Below are positions 1 through 9,528 of a stretch of DNA of 64,000 bases, piece after piece. Both the position numbers and the translations under genes were made by a program. Position 1 is the stretch's first letter, and every line of letters begins with the position of its first letter. This DNA is from CBDCVN01 sp965223585 (GTDB lineage: Bacteria; Deinococcota; Deinococci; Deinococcales; Trueperaceae): contig CBDCWW010000009.1 in the NCBI GenBank assembly GCA_965223585.1, positions 248,001 through 312,000 of the forward strand. Reading direction: 5' to 3'. Under the pieces are notes generated by a model that had not been told where the DNA came from, did not search any database, and saw only the letters and a program-made list of their open reading frames with translations.

Positions 1-1779
1 ACTTTTGGTTTTGTCTACTATATTAAATTTGCTAATGACAGTGAACCTTGGGAGCTTTGGTGCATTAACCAAGCTACTGATAGTAGAACAAGAATCTACA
101 AGGGTAATCGGAAAATTGATTCAGTAGCAGGAAATTCTTCTTGTACAATCGTAGTTTTCTCTATGTTCTTGCAAAGTCGAAATAGCCATGAAATTTATCG
201 CCTTGTTGTTGGAGACCACCTATCTCGATTAACTAACAATAATGCTGATGATATTGATGTTTCTCAAAACGCAGGTTCTAATATAGTTGTGTGGGCAAGA
301 GTCAAAAATGGTAAATCTACAATCCGTTACAGAACATATAGTGACTTAAACACTTTTGTAGAGACAGCATTGACTCACTCAAACTCACAAGTACAGCCAA
401 GCATAGATGGAGATGGCAAAAATATAGCGCTTATTAGGGTTAGTAGTAAAATGATAGTGGCTCTCTATAACATAGATACTCAAATCTATACTATTGTTTA
501 TGCGCGTTCTAAAGATTTAGAGAATCCTAGCTCTGGAAAAGATCAAGTAGCTTGGTTACAAAATGGCTCACCGGACAAAGTAAAAGTAAAGAACTTAACC
601 ACAGGAAACATAAAAACTGTACTAACTAATAATTTTGAGATAGAGCATCCTCACCTAGCCAACAATGCGTTATGGTTAACCTATGGTATAATTGTAAACG
701 GTAGCTTTGATGTGTTTGTGAAAAACATAACCACAGGAGTTTCAGTGCAAGGAGTGTTTGCCACTGCACCAAGAGAGCACTTCGGCATGTTTTGGCAACT
801 CCCGCTAGCAGTAGTCCAGACATTTGATGTGTACCAAGATGCTAATAATCCTAGCCTCTATCACGCTGACTCTATTAATAGCTTGTCAACCTATACCGGC
901 ACGCTCAAGGAAGTGGTAGAAAACGCTGTTATTGAACTGGACTCGGGTATTGGAGGCACAATTGCCTTTCGGGCTGGCAAGTTTAACCTAGGCTCAAACT
1001 TTTTCCATATTCGTGAGGTAGATAACATAACGTTTGAAGGTCAGGGCATGGGTGTAACTATAGTGAAAAATAATTCCTATGCTGCGGCTGACACTGAGGT
1101 CTTCAATTTCGGTGATAGTAATAACATTACCATTAGAAACTTAACAATTAAGGCTAGAGGATCAGCTCGTTCTACTAGTGATGCTATTGACAATGATGCT
1201 GGTAGCAATTGGCTTGTTGAGAATGTTGAAATAGCTGCGTCACGTAGCCGTGGTTTAGTTTTTGATGGCAAAGATCTAGGAAAAGTAGCTAATAATAATA
1301 TTATTCGCAACTGCATTATTAATGGTGTTAAACGTCATGGAGTGGAGTTTATAGCCTCAAGTAACAATCGTATAGAGAATTGCGAGATTACTAATGTTGG
1401 TGGAAGAGGCATTAGCATTGTAAAATCATCTCCTAGTGCGGGGCAACCCAATAAAAAATCTACCTTTAATGTGATTAGGAATAATACCATAAGTAACCCA
1501 ACTGATGATGCTATTAGGGTTAATGGTAGTAAACGTAATACAATCCAAGGGAACACTCTAGAAAATGGCTTGAATGATGGAATCGAAATTGGAACTACCC
1601 ATGGAATCTCTTGTAATAATAATATTGTGAGAGACAATACAGTAACTGGCAATGCTAGGTACGGTCTTAGCATTTCTAATTCAGAGTGCGAAAAAACAGT
1701 AGTGGGGAACAACAATAATTTCACTGGTAACACCCTTGGAGAGATTAATGATCTAGGTACTGGTACAATTTTTGAGTAA
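1..1779 (+). CDS. Beta-propeller plus right-handed beta-helix surface protein, 5' end outside window
   Basis: The frame is open from base 1, so the start and probably a lipoprotein signal lie upstream of the window. The first ~250 visible residues align residue for residue with the paralogue at 2077-4107 and look like TolB/WD40-type propeller blades (repeats such as PSIDGDGKNIALIR). From about residue 300 the protein turns into Asn/Ile-rich coils (NIIRNC, NRIENCEI, NIVRDNTV) typical of NosD/pectate-lyase-like parallel beta-helix proteins. I see no catalytic residues that would prove polysaccharide lyase activity; a carbohydrate-binding or surface role is inferred. It is a tandem duplicate of the next gene. 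Confidence 0.8.
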   Translation, partial: TFGFVYYIKFANDSEPWELWCINQATDSRTRIYKGNRKIDSVAGNSSCTIVVFSMFLQSRNSHEIYRLVVGDHLSRLTNNNADDIDVSQNAGSNIVVWARVKNGKSTIRYRTYSDLNTFVETALTHSNSQVQPSIDGDGKNIALIRVSSKMIVALYNIDTQIYTIVYARSKDLENPSSGKDQVAWLQNGSPDKVKVKNLTTGNIKTVLTNNFEIEHPHLANNALWLTYGIIVNGSFDVFVKNITTGVSVQGVFATAPREHFGMFWQLPLAVVQTFDVYQDANNPSLYHADSINSLSTYTGTLKEVVENAVIELDSGIGGTIAFRAGKFNLGSNFFHIREVDNITFEGQGMGVTIVKNNSYAAADTEVFNFGDSNNITIRNLTIKARGSARSTSDAIDNDAGSNWLVENVEIAASRSRGLVFDGKDLGKVANNNIIRNCIINGVKRHGVEFIASSNNRIENCEITNVGGRGISIVKSSPSAGQPNKKSTFNVIRNNTISNPTDDAIRVNGSKRNTIQGNTLENGLNDGIEIGTTHGISCNNNIVRDNTVTGNARYGLSISNSECEKTVVGNNNNFTGNTLGEINDLGTGTIFE

Positions 1780-2076
1780 GATTTACACCTACCATCTTGA
1801 ACTTTCAGAAGTCTTACAGGTTCAGGTTTTTGTCACTTTTCTATGAATAGTTTGTATTGTAAGCAGATAAGTATAAGTGCTTGAGAGAAAAATAAAGTGT
1901 TATGTTCAAATAGGAGCAGGTTAGGAGTCTATATCTACAAGAATCATCTCCATATTAAGTGTAAATCTGACAAACACATCAACATTGACATTATTTTAGA
2001 TAGTGTTTTAGCTCGAGTTTCTCATCAAAATCATTTAGTTCCATTAATTCTATAATTTCTCGAGGAGACTAAAGTC

Positions 2077-4107
2077 ATGAAGTCGATGTTTGCCCACATA
2101 CTATTTCTATCTTTGCTACTAATTGCTTGTACCCAAGTAGAACAACCAAAGTCAACAACTCCAACAACAGATAGTCTACTTACAGATATAGATATAGATG
2201 CTGCTATACTAGAACTAGCTGGCAGCCAAGAGTTGATAGAGGGCACAGAAGGTGCCACTATTCCTGATGGTGAGGTAATAGAACTTAATGATGATGGTTA
2301 TGTGGGCTTGTCTACTCAACTTGTTTTGGATGACACTGAGGGTACTGTTTCCTATATTAAAGTTGATCCTAATGACGCTAACCCTTGGGAGCTTTGGTGT
2401 ATTGATCAAGCTACTGATAGTAGAACTTTAATTTACAAGGGTAATAGGGAAATTAATTCAGTAGCAGCAGATCCTGATTGTAAGATCATAGTTTTCTCTA
2501 TGTTTAAACGACGTGACTATGAAATTTATCGTCTTGTTGTCGGGGGCGCTCTTTCTCGATTAACCAGCAATGATTTTGATGACGTAGATGTTTCTCAAAA
2601 CGCAGGTGCTCATATAGTTGTCTGGAAAAGTGTTCAAAACGGGACAGACGCAATTTTTTATAGGGTATATAGTAACTTAACAAACTTTTTGGAAACAGCA
2701 CTGGTGCACGAGAGGCCTCAAGTACAACCAAGCATAGATGGAAATGGTGAAAATATAATTTTCATCAGAGAGCTAACTAATGGTAGAGATAGAGTGATAC
2801 TCTATAATATAACTACTCAAATCTATACAAGGATTAGAACTAGCTCTAAGTCTCTAGAGCACCCCAGCTTTGGAAATAATAAAGCAGCTTGGTTAAAACG
2901 CAGCGGTGGAAAAGATAAAGTAGTAGTAAAGGACTTAACTACAGGAACGGTTACAACTGTACTAAGGAGATCTAAGATACAGCATCCACACCTAGCTATT
3001 AATGGAATATGGTTAACCTATGGCATAGAGGTAAACGGTAGTTTTGATGTATTTGTGAAAAATTTAGAGACAGGAGAAAAGGTGCAAGGTGTGTTTGCTA
3101 TTGCACCAAGAGAGCACTTTGGTATGTTTTGGCAACTGCCAATTTCAGTAAAGCAAACATTTGATGTGTACATAGATAATAATGATTCCAATCTTTACCA
3201 TGCTGACTCCCTTAATAGCCTCTCGTCTTACACTGGTACACTCAAGCAAGTAGTAGAAGATGCTGTTGATGAATTAGAAGATTTGGCCGTCGGAGGTACT
3301 ATTGCTTTTCGAGCTGGGGTGTTTGATCTAGGCTCAGACTTTTTTCATATTCGTGATACAAATGATTTAACATTTAAAGGTGAAGGTATTGATGTTACCT
3401 ATATAATGAACAGCTCTAATGCCTCAGATGACACTGAACCCTTCAATTTTGGTCGCAGTGATAACATTACCATTAGAGATTTAACAGTTTCAGCTGGAGG
3501 TTCTCCTCGTAGTACTAGCGACACTATTGACTTCGATGCTGGTAACAATTGTCTTATTGAAAATGTCAAAGTAGACCAATCACGTGGTCGTGGCATTGTT
3601 TATGATGGTAAAGAGCAAACAGCTGATAATAACATTATTCGTAACTGTGTTATTGAGGGTGTTCCAAATAACGGAATTGAGATTTTAGCCTCGAGCAATA
3701 ACATCATAGAAGATTGCGAGATTACTAATGTTGGTGGAAAAGGAATTAACATCACAAAATCATCATCATCTTCTGGTAATCAACCGTCAAATGACAATAT
3801 TATAAGAGATAACAACATAAGCAACACAGATGATGAAGGTATTAAAGTCAATGGTGGCAACCGTAACCAAATTAAGAACAATACTGTGGAAGATAGTTCT
3901 GATGATGGAATCCAAATTGGGGCTACTAATGGTGTTGCTTGTGATGACAATATTGTGAGAAACAATACAGCAACCAGTAATACTAGGCATGGCCTTAACA
4001 TTTCTAATTCAGAGTGCAATGAAACAGTGGTGGGAAACAACAATGATTTTACTGGTAACACTCTTGGAGAAATTAAGGATCTAGGCACAGACACAATTTT
4101 TGAGTAA
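2077..4107 (+). CDS. Lipoprotein with TolB-like propeller and right-handed beta-helix domain
   Basis: 676 residues. The N-terminus is a lipoprotein signal with lipobox LLIAC followed by a Thr/Pro-rich linker. Residues ~85-350 form propeller-like repeats, ~380-676 a parallel beta-helix with repeated NIIRNC/NIIEDCEI/NIIRDNNI coils. It is a full-length paralogue of the partial gene just upstream, and the two C-termini are nearly identical (both end in IFE). An AGGAG sequence at 2063-2067, partly formed by a CTCGAG site, lies 9 nt before the ATG and supports this start. Family knowledge suggests an outer-surface carbohydrate-interacting protein; the substrate is unknown. Confidence 0.85.
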   Translation: MKSMFAHILFLSLLLIACTQVEQPKSTTPTTDSLLTDIDIDAAILELAGSQELIEGTEGATIPDGEVIELNDDGYVGLSTQLVLDDTEGTVSYIKVDPNDANPWELWCIDQATDSRTLIYKGNREINSVAADPDCKIIVFSMFKRRDYEIYRLVVGGALSRLTSNDFDDVDVSQNAGAHIVVWKSVQNGTDAIFYRVYSNLTNFLETALVHERPQVQPSIDGNGENIIFIRELTNGRDRVILYNITTQIYTRIRTSSKSLEHPSFGNNKAAWLKRSGGKDKVVVKDLTTGTVTTVLRRSKIQHPHLAINGIWLTYGIEVNGSFDVFVKNLETGEKVQGVFAIAPREHFGMFWQLPISVKQTFDVYIDNNDSNLYHADSLNSLSSYTGTLKQVVEDAVDELEDLAVGGTIAFRAGVFDLGSDFFHIRDTNDLTFKGEGIDVTYIMNSSNASDDTEPFNFGRSDNITIRDLTVSAGGSPRSTSDTIDFDAGNNCLIENVKVDQSRGRGIVYDGKEQTADNNIIRNCVIEGVPNNGIEILASSNNIIEDCEITNVGGKGINITKSSSSSGNQPSNDNIIRDNNISNTDDEGIKVNGGNRNQIKNNTVEDSSDDGIQIGATNGVACDDNIVRNNTATSNTRHGLNISNSECNETVVGNNNDFTGNTLGEIKDLGTDTIFE

Positions 4108-4117
4108 TTGGGCAAGC

Positions 4118-5542
4118 TCACACCATGGCATTGGTTTGGTGCGATTCATTTATAATAGTTTGCATTGTAAGCTCGAGCACTTGCTCTAGCACTTCATCAA
4201 AATCATTTAACTCTATAATAGTTACTTCTTGCTGCTTAGCTTGAGCAGTAATAAACTCTTGTATTACCCGGATTTCTTGAAAATGCTCCATATATTTTTT
4301 GAAATTGCGGCGTTGCTCTGTTTGTAATCCACGCACCTCAAAATTTTTACGGTGCTTTTCTTCATCAGATTGTACTAAAACTATTTCTATAATATTAGTA
4401 TCTTTTAAAGCCTTTAAATCTAAGAGTCCCGGTACTAGGTGGACTCCTTCTAAGACAGCAGAAAGACCCTCTTGAGTGTAACGTTCTAAAATAGCAGAGA
4501 TTGCTTTATTGACTTGTTTTGTTTGTACATTGAAGGCCCTAAGAACACGCTTGGGTTTAACCTTTGTATCCTCACCGGGCAAGCGTTCAGCATGCCAAGC
4601 GGAAAAACTCGAGCTATGTAACAAAGGACTAAGAGCAGGGTTTATCAGTGAACGTAAGGCTTGCCTAATAACATCTGACGACACTATGTGCTGTATATTG
4701 AAACGATAAGAAAGCTCGGCTGCTAAAGTAGATTTGCCTACACCAGTGGCTCCACCTATGAGTATAAACAAAGGTTTCTGAGGCTCTTTTAAGGCGTGCA
4801 TAAGCTCATAGCGTCTAGCAAAAGTTTCCCCTGCTTGTTCAAAAAGGAGTTCCTTGAGCATATCTCTAATGAGAGCTGTACTTACCTCTTTTTTCGAGAG
4901 TTGCCACAATTTTTGCTCTAGTTCTCGAGCTAGCCTATGAGCTAAACCTAATTGCAAACCTATAGCCACTAGTGAACGCGCCAAAATGCTATGAGAATAT
5001 GGGAAACTACGCCCCACTTTATCAATTACTTGTAACTCTTCAATATCAGGGTGATTATCATCGAAACTTAAACGTGCCTCGCTGCCTAGAAGCTTTTCTA
5101 TATTTACAGAAATCTGCTTTAAGAGCTGTTCTGTAGAGATTTTTTTAATGCCTTGACTGCGCAAGCTTTTCTCTACTTCTATAGCAACAGCATGAGCATC
5201 TTTAAAAGAAAGCTGGCGTTCTAAAGACTTTGCCAATTTACGCTTTGAAAAAGTATTTATAACCTTCTTGCTGGTAACTTTGATAGGTACAAAAACAGGT
5301 GTTTGCCCTAGAAAACGTTGTGCTATGTCATCATCTAATTCTTCCTTTAAAATCCCTGCAAGATAAGCCATAAACTTATCAAGGTCGACCTTCTTATTTT
5401 TAAACTGTTTCTGGGTACGCTGTGTTAAAAGCATGGCCTCATCTGTGGGTATATTTAAGCCTTGTAGGCTTTCAACTAATAACCCGGGAGAAAAGCTTAA
5501 ATCTTTACCTTCATAGTTTATCTGCAGCTTATTATTTTTCAT
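4118..5542 (-). CDS. 2-phosphoglycerate kinase-like protein with ATP-cone domains
   Basis: 474 residues. The N-terminal half contains ATP-cone-like segments (for example the KSLERQLSFKDAHAVAIEVE region), followed by a P-loop kinase domain with Walker A GGATGVGKST near residue 262 and a VLEGVHLVPG strand typical of the 2-phosphoglycerate kinase family. Members with this architecture are annotated as 2-phosphoglycerate kinase, which makes 2,3-bisphosphoglycerate, the precursor of the compatible solute cyclic 2,3-diphosphoglycerate in some archaea. No cyclase gene is nearby, so the biochemical role here is inferred. The ATG overlaps the stop of mazG by 4 bp (ATGA), indicating translational coupling. 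Confidence 0.75.
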   Translation of the reverse strand: MKNNKLQINYEGKDLSFSPGLLVESLQGLNIPTDEAMLLTQRTQKQFKNKKVDLDKFMAYLAGILKEELDDDIAQRFLGQTPVFVPIKVTSKKVINTFSKRKLAKSLERQLSFKDAHAVAIEVEKSLRSQGIKKISTEQLLKQISVNIEKLLGSEARLSFDDNHPDIEELQVIDKVGRSFPYSHSILARSLVAIGLQLGLAHRLARELEQKLWQLSKKEVSTALIRDMLKELLFEQAGETFARRYELMHALKEPQKPLFILIGGATGVGKSTLAAELSYRFNIQHIVSSDVIRQALRSLINPALSPLLHSSSFSAWHAERLPGEDTKVKPKRVLRAFNVQTKQVNKAISAILERYTQEGLSAVLEGVHLVPGLLDLKALKDTNIIEIVLVQSDEEKHRKNFEVRGLQTEQRRNFKKYMEHFQEIRVIQEFITAQAKQQEVTIIELNDFDEVLEQVLELTMQTIINESHQTNAMV

Positions 5543-6141
5543 GTGTTTTTGATGGCTCGAGCCTCTACTGCTTCACGCAAGGCTATCTCAGGATTTACTC
5601 CCTTAGATCTTGCATAATCTACAACACTTAAAAGTAACATACCAATGTCATCTGCTTCTAGAGATTGTAAGATGGCTTCTTTAGAGCCCAATAACCAATC
5701 TAACTTTTTGCCCAGCTCAAAAGATCGCATAAGGGCTGGTAAGCTACGTGGCACCTTTTCAGCAGGGTGTTTATCTTTGTCTAATTTTTCTGTAGCTTTT
5801 ATAATTTGCCAATTAGTAACCACTTCCTCAGCGCTATTAACACTTACATTATCAAAAACATGAGGGTGACGGCGAATCAGCTTATCTACAATACTATTTT
5901 CAATGTCCTCGTAGTTAAAACTACTAGTTTCTTCAGCAATAACTGTATGAAAAGCTATTTGTAAAAGGACATCGCCTAACTCTTCAACGACCTCTGAGGT
6001 ATTACCAAAAGAGATAGCATCTACCACTTCACAAGCTTCTTCTATTAAATAAGGCCTAAGTGATTCGTGGGTTTGTTCTTTATCCCAAAGACAACCATCG
6101 GGGGCACGTAAACGCCGCATAATGTTAAGTAATTTCTCCAT
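5539..6141 (-). CDS. mazG: MazG family nucleoside triphosphate pyrophosphohydrolase
   Basis: About 200 residues from ATG at 6141, chosen over a codon 12 bp upstream because MazG proteins typically begin MEKLL-IM-RLRAPDGC-WD as here. The metal-binding signature is present as EEACEVVD and, further on, EELGDVLLQ. MazG hydrolyses NTPs to NMP and pyrophosphate, housecleaning non-canonical nucleotides and damping ppGpp. The family member in E. coli is ~263 aa with two MazG domains; this one is shorter in the second half. It is the first gene of a two-gene unit with the 2-phosphoglycerate kinase-like gene. No clear Shine-Dalgarno is seen. Confidence 0.9.
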   Translation of the reverse strand: MEKLLNIMRRLRAPDGCLWDKEQTHESLRPYLIEEACEVVDAISFGNTSEVVEELGDVLLQIAFHTVIAEETSSFNYEDIENSIVDKLIRRHPHVFDNVSVNSAEEVVTNWQIIKATEKLDKDKHPAEKVPRSLPALMRSFELGKKLDWLLGSKEAILQSLEADDIGMLLLSVVDYARSKGVNPEIALREAVEARAIKNT

Positions 6142-6203
6142 AAATTTACACAAGCTTAAATAAACTTGCTAAATGATTATAATAAACTTAGCTTTAAAAT
6201 AAA

Positions 6204-6229
6204 GATACCTCGCTATAAACAGCGAGGTA
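6204..6229 (-). terminator. Rho-independent terminator of the SnoaL-like gene
   Basis: A perfect 9-bp stem (tacctcgct at 6206-6214 with agcgaggta at 6221-6229) and a 6-nt loop is followed, on the minus strand, by a T-rich run (tctttatttt). It lies 34 bp past the stop of the gene at 6263-6817 and before mazG. Confidence 0.7.
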
Positions 6230-6262
6230 GTTAAGAAAAATCGCTTTAAATTATTTATAGAA

Positions 6263-6817
6263 TTATCTGTTGTATCTGCTCGAGCCTCGAGTCTGGATGT
6301 TCTCTGCAGACATGTTTTTAATGTTTGTAGTCTCGAGTACTACACCAAGTTGCTCTAAGAAGCCTAGTTGGTTATAATCTTTAACTTCTTTGATTATTTT
6401 GTCTCCCTCAAATGCGTAAACACTAGTGCCATGAAGTTCAATTGCTTGCCAAGTTGGTGCAATTCCTAGTATTTCGCCATCATGGGTGCCTTCTAAAACC
6501 CATTCCACTTCTACTTTGTCACCATTTATAGATAAATTTTCTATGATGAAACTTAAGTCAGAGAAAGCCTCTACGTAAGTATTATGCAGTGATTTTATAG
6601 CTTCTGCACCTTCAAAAACCCCATCGGGTGAGACCAAAACCGCTTCAGAAGCCAATACTTTGTCAGCCACTTCAATATTGCTTCTATTCCAAAACTCGAC
6701 TATATACTGTCTTACTCTAGATTCATTGGAGACATGGCTTTGGGTAAAACCAAACGAAGTAATTGTCACAAGAAGTATTAATGTATTTATAAGTATAGCT
6801 AATTTATTGTTTTTCAT
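6263..6817 (-). CDS. Secreted SnoaL-like / ester cyclase fold protein
   Basis: 184 residues with a signal peptide (hydrophobic residues 6-24 ending in FGFTQS) followed by a SnoaL/NTF2-like domain: RQYIVEFWNRSN, then SPDGVFEGAEAI, FSDLSFIIENL, VEWVLEGTHDGEILGIAPT and HGTSVYAFEGDKI, the usual order in the ester-cyclase branch. The family includes polyketide cyclases and many proteins of unknown function; secretion makes a polyketide role less likely here. The ATG has AAAGGAG 9 nt upstream. The last ~20 residues carry two CTCGAG sites and do not resemble the family. Confidence 0.7.
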   Translation of the reverse strand: MKNNKLAILINTLILLVTITSFGFTQSHVSNESRVRQYIVEFWNRSNIEVADKVLASEAVLVSPDGVFEGAEAIKSLHNTYVEAFSDLSFIIENLSINGDKVEVEWVLEGTHDGEILGIAPTWQAIELHGTSVYAFEGDKIIKEVKDYNQLGFLEQLGVVLETTNIKNMSAENIQTRGSSRYNR

Positions 6818-6943
6818 GGGTGTAACTCCTTTTCTATTTGGTGTTCTAAGCTCAAAGCTTTGATGGATTTGCTTTGAAAATAAATAGCCCCTAAAAATTC
6901 TTTCTAGTATCTCGACAAAAAAGTTTTGATATGTGATTTCATA

Positions 6944-7633
6944 TTATGAAATTCGAGGATAAAGCCTCTTTAATTTGTCCCTTGCAGTTTTAATAGTGAA
7001 ACTCCAATCTATAGTGGCTTTACTAGCATTACGCTCTTTTTGCCATGCATTAATTTCTTTCTTAAGAAGTCCCATACTTCCTAAACGCCTGTCTAAACAT
7101 TGTTCATTTAGTACTGAAATCTCTACCTCAGCCATATTCAACCAACTGCTATGTTTTGGTGTGTAATGGAATTCTAGCTTTCTAGTCAGCTCTCTTGCTT
7201 CCTCTGCACTAAAGGTTTCATAAAATGATGCTGGAGTGTGGGTGTTGAGATTATCAAAGACTATTCTGATCGTGTCGGCATCCTTAAAGTGTGTTTCCAC
7301 TAAATCCTTCATGATATAAGCAAAATCCTGTTTTGTACGCCGTTTGGTAACCTTCACATAACGCCAACCTGCTAATGGTTGTAAACATATGAATATATTG
7401 CAAGTCCCTTCTCTACGGTATTCATAATCATAGCGTTCTGGTTGACCTTTTCTTGCTGGCAATGGTTTACGAACCTCACTAATCAGTTGATAAGGGAACT
7501 CATCAAAACATATTACAGGTCGATTTTTCTGGTAGTCCTCAGCATACAAGTCCAAAATATCTTCCATACGCCAAACAAAATCAGATCCTACTACTGTGGG
7601 AATGCACCACTTCTGGCGTACCCAAGGCTTCAA
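6944..7633 (-). CDS. IS630-family transposase, DDE catalytic part (orfB)
   Basis: About 229 residues from a TTG. It holds the DDE core: CFDEFPYQL (first Asp), IVFDNLNTHTP (second Asp) and SSWLNMAEVEISVLN (Glu). The frame continues upstream of the TTG into the A8 run at 7637-7644, so it is probably translated as a fusion with orfA by -1 slippage at A-AAA-AAA rather than from its own start, which has no Shine-Dalgarno. Confidence 0.85.
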   Translation of the reverse strand: MKPWVRQKWCIPTVVGSDFVWRMEDILDLYAEDYQKNRPVICFDEFPYQLISEVRKPLPARKGQPERYDYEYRREGTCNIFICLQPLAGWRYVKVTKRRTKQDFAYIMKDLVETHFKDADTIRIVFDNLNTHTPASFYETFSAEEARELTRKLEFHYTPKHSSWLNMAEVEISVLNEQCLDRRLGSMGLLKKEINAWQKERNASKATIDWSFTIKTARDKLKRLYPRIS

Positions 7634-8058
7634 GTTATTTTTTTTAGCACCAGCCTCACACTCTCGTAAGAAATGCTTTCCAACTTAGTCAGAGTCACCA
7701 AACGATCAGTCAACAGTTTTAGTGTCCAACGCCTACGTCCATCAGGAGGAACACTTTGTGCAATTGTTGTTAGAATAGCTTCAACCTTGTCATTTAATTT
7801 GGGTACTCTACCAGAACGTGTTTTTTCACCTAAAGCAAATTCCAGATTCCCAACCACAAACTTTTGTCTTGTGCGTACTATAGTTGGAATACTGGTGTGT
7901 AAAGTAGCAGCTATTTCCTCATCTGTTTTTTCCATGTCTGCCAGTAACAAAATGTTAGCTCGCTTAATTTTACGAGCATTGTGTTGCCCTTTTTGAGTTA
8001 ATTCGACTAGATCAGTTTTTTCGGCCTTTGTTAATTCAACAATGTAGGTTTTTGCCAT
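7630..8058 (-). CDS. IS630-family transposase, N-terminal helix-turn-helix part (orfA)
   Basis: 142 residues with the DNA-binding half of an IS630 transposase: ARKIKRANILLLAD, DEEIAATLHTSIPTIVRTRQKF (HTH) and a GRVPKL segment. It ends four codons after an A8 run and overlaps orfB by 4 bp. Reading the A8 run in the -1 frame gives a continuous transposase of about 375 residues, a normal size for the family. Confidence 0.85.
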   Translation of the reverse strand: MAKTYIVELTKAEKTDLVELTQKGQHNARKIKRANILLLADMEKTDEEIAATLHTSIPTIVRTRQKFVVGNLEFALGEKTRSGRVPKLNDKVEAILTTIAQSVPPDGRRRWTLKLLTDRLVTLTKLESISYESVRLVLKKIT

Positions 8059-8150
8059 ACCTTACTCTATATCTCGATAGATGGGTGTTATTTTGTAAGC
8101 TTTACATATCAAAACTTTTTTGTCGAAGTACTAGTTTTTTGCGATGCATT

Positions 8151-9434
8151 TTAACGAGCCTGTATCCTTTCCTTAAATTCAGTAGTTTGTAGCAAGGGTT
8201 CACTAAAGGCGTAAACCATACCTTGATCAATTTTTCCGTTAACATCAGCAGAATGTGCTCCCACAATAATGGTTTCGCCACTAATAGCTACAGCATTACC
8301 AAAATTATCCCCCTTTGCGCCGTCTTCAGCAGTTAGTTTGAAAAACTGCTCCCAGCCATTAAACCTCTTTTCAAAAATGTAAGTAGAGCCCTGAAAAAAT
8401 CCGTCTAAACCAACATCATCAAGATATGCCCCTACAACAATCTTGTCACCGCTTATATCCACTGAACTACCAAAATGATCCCCTCCTTTACCATCTTTGG
8501 CAATTAACTTAGCAACCTGTTGCCACTCACTACCCCAACCCCACTCATTATCTTGCAGTCTGAAAACGTAAACAGCACCTTGAGATACTTGATTGCCATA
8601 ATTATAACCTTCTGCTCCTACAACTATGATGTCTCCACTTATAGCTATAGAATGACCAAAGCTAGAGCTAGCCTTTGCATCTTCAGCAATAAGTGTAGCA
8701 ATATGGACCCAATTATTCCCCTGTTTTTCATATACATATGCCGCACCTTGGGCATCTTTCCCATTCACTTCATAGAGCTTATCCCCTACAATAGCTATGT
8801 TATTATCGATAGCTACGGCACCACCAAAACTATCAAATGTTTTAGTTGCACTTGCTTTAAGCTTGGCAGTTTGTTGCCAAGTACCTGCTTGTTTAGTAAA
8901 AATATAGGCAGCCCCTCTAGCAATCTGATCACCTTTAGTATTCATGCCCTGTGCCCCAACTATAATTGTATTACCACTTATAGCTATAGAACTTCCAAAA
9001 AGATCACCTGCTTGCCCATCCTCAGCAATAAGTTTAGCTACTTGTTGCCAAGTACCTTTTTCTTCAAACACGTATGCAACACCCTGCGCAGCATTATTGT
9101 CAACATCAGTCCATTGTAATCCTACAACAGCAACGTTATTATCTATAGCTGCTGATATGTTGGATTGATCAGAAAAATTACTATTGTCTAAGAAAAGTCC
9201 AGCAACTTGTTTCCAAAGGTTATTTTCTCTTTGGAAAATGTAGAGACAGCTTTGATCTTCACTATCAAGATGTGCTCCTACAATGGCTTGATCAAAACTT
9301 ATATCTATTGCTGAACCAAAAGAAACTGTTGAAGTATAACTGCCTTCAAATTTGTGCAAAGTCAAGTAATGATCACTCTGTGTATAAGACAAAAACCCTG
9401 AAAGCAAACAAATTAAACAAATAGAAATCCTCAT
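8151..9434 (-). CDS. Secreted FG-GAP repeat protein
   Basis: About 427 residues. The start at 9434 was preferred over a codon 27 bp upstream because AGGAGG sits 9 nt before this ATG and the protein then begins with a clean signal peptide (MRISICLICLLSGFLSYTQS). Seven similar ~55-residue repeats follow, each with FGSSIAISG-xx-IIVGA and GAAYVFEKQ, the FG-GAP/integrin-alpha-like propeller pattern, with AEDGxxGDxFG before each blade. Such proteins are secreted or surface exposed; the ligand is unknown. An 18-bp palindrome sits in its upstream region. Confidence 0.85.
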   Translation of the reverse strand: MRISICLICLLSGFLSYTQSDHYLTLHKFEGSYTSTVSFGSAIDISFDQAIVGAHLDSEDQSCLYIFQRENNLWKQVAGLFLDNSNFSDQSNISAAIDNNVAVVGLQWTDVDNNAAQGVAYVFEEKGTWQQVAKLIAEDGQAGDLFGSSIAISGNTIIVGAQGMNTKGDQIARGAAYIFTKQAGTWQQTAKLKASATKTFDSFGGAVAIDNNIAIVGDKLYEVNGKDAQGAAYVYEKQGNNWVHIATLIAEDAKASSSFGHSIAISGDIIVVGAEGYNYGNQVSQGAVYVFRLQDNEWGWGSEWQQVAKLIAKDGKGGDHFGSSVDISGDKIVVGAYLDDVGLDGFFQGSTYIFEKRFNGWEQFFKLTAEDGAKGDNFGNAVAISGETIIVGAHSADVNGKIDQGMVYAFSEPLLQTTEFKERIQAR

Positions 9435-9510
9435 AATGTGCAACCTCCTAATCACACTCACCCATTAGGCTTTCAGCCTTTAAAATTCGCTTTATATAAT
9501 TGAATATCTT

Positions 9511-9528
9511 TAAACAGTTTACTGTTTA
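9511..9528. promoter_or_regulatory. 18-bp palindrome, possible operator for the FG-GAP gene
   Basis: taaacagtttactgttta is a perfect inverted repeat (8-bp arms, 2-bp centre). It lies 77 bp upstream of the FG-GAP start, beside an AT-rich stretch (ttatataat, 9491-9500) that could supply a minus-strand -10. A role as regulator binding site is inferred from symmetry and position only. Confidence 0.35.

Larger units (their letters stand above)
6910..8128 (-). mobile_element. IS630-family insertion sequence with TA target duplication
   Basis: 1219 bp. The ends are inverted repeats of 25 bp (6910-6934 and 8104-8128) that match at 23 positions, differing only at the outermost two. TA dinucleotides flank both ends (6908-6909 and 8129-8130), the duplication expected for IS630. 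The flanks ctagTA and TActag suggest insertion into a ctagtactag palindrome. It holds two minus-strand reading frames joined by a putative -1 frameshift site. Both ends and both frames look intact, so the copy may be active. Confidence 0.9.

Noticed and set aside
8520..9119. 199-codon plus-strand frame opposite the FG-GAP gene
   Set aside because: Antisense shadow of a clear repeat protein; its Cys/Ile/Thr-rich composition follows from the complementary repeats.
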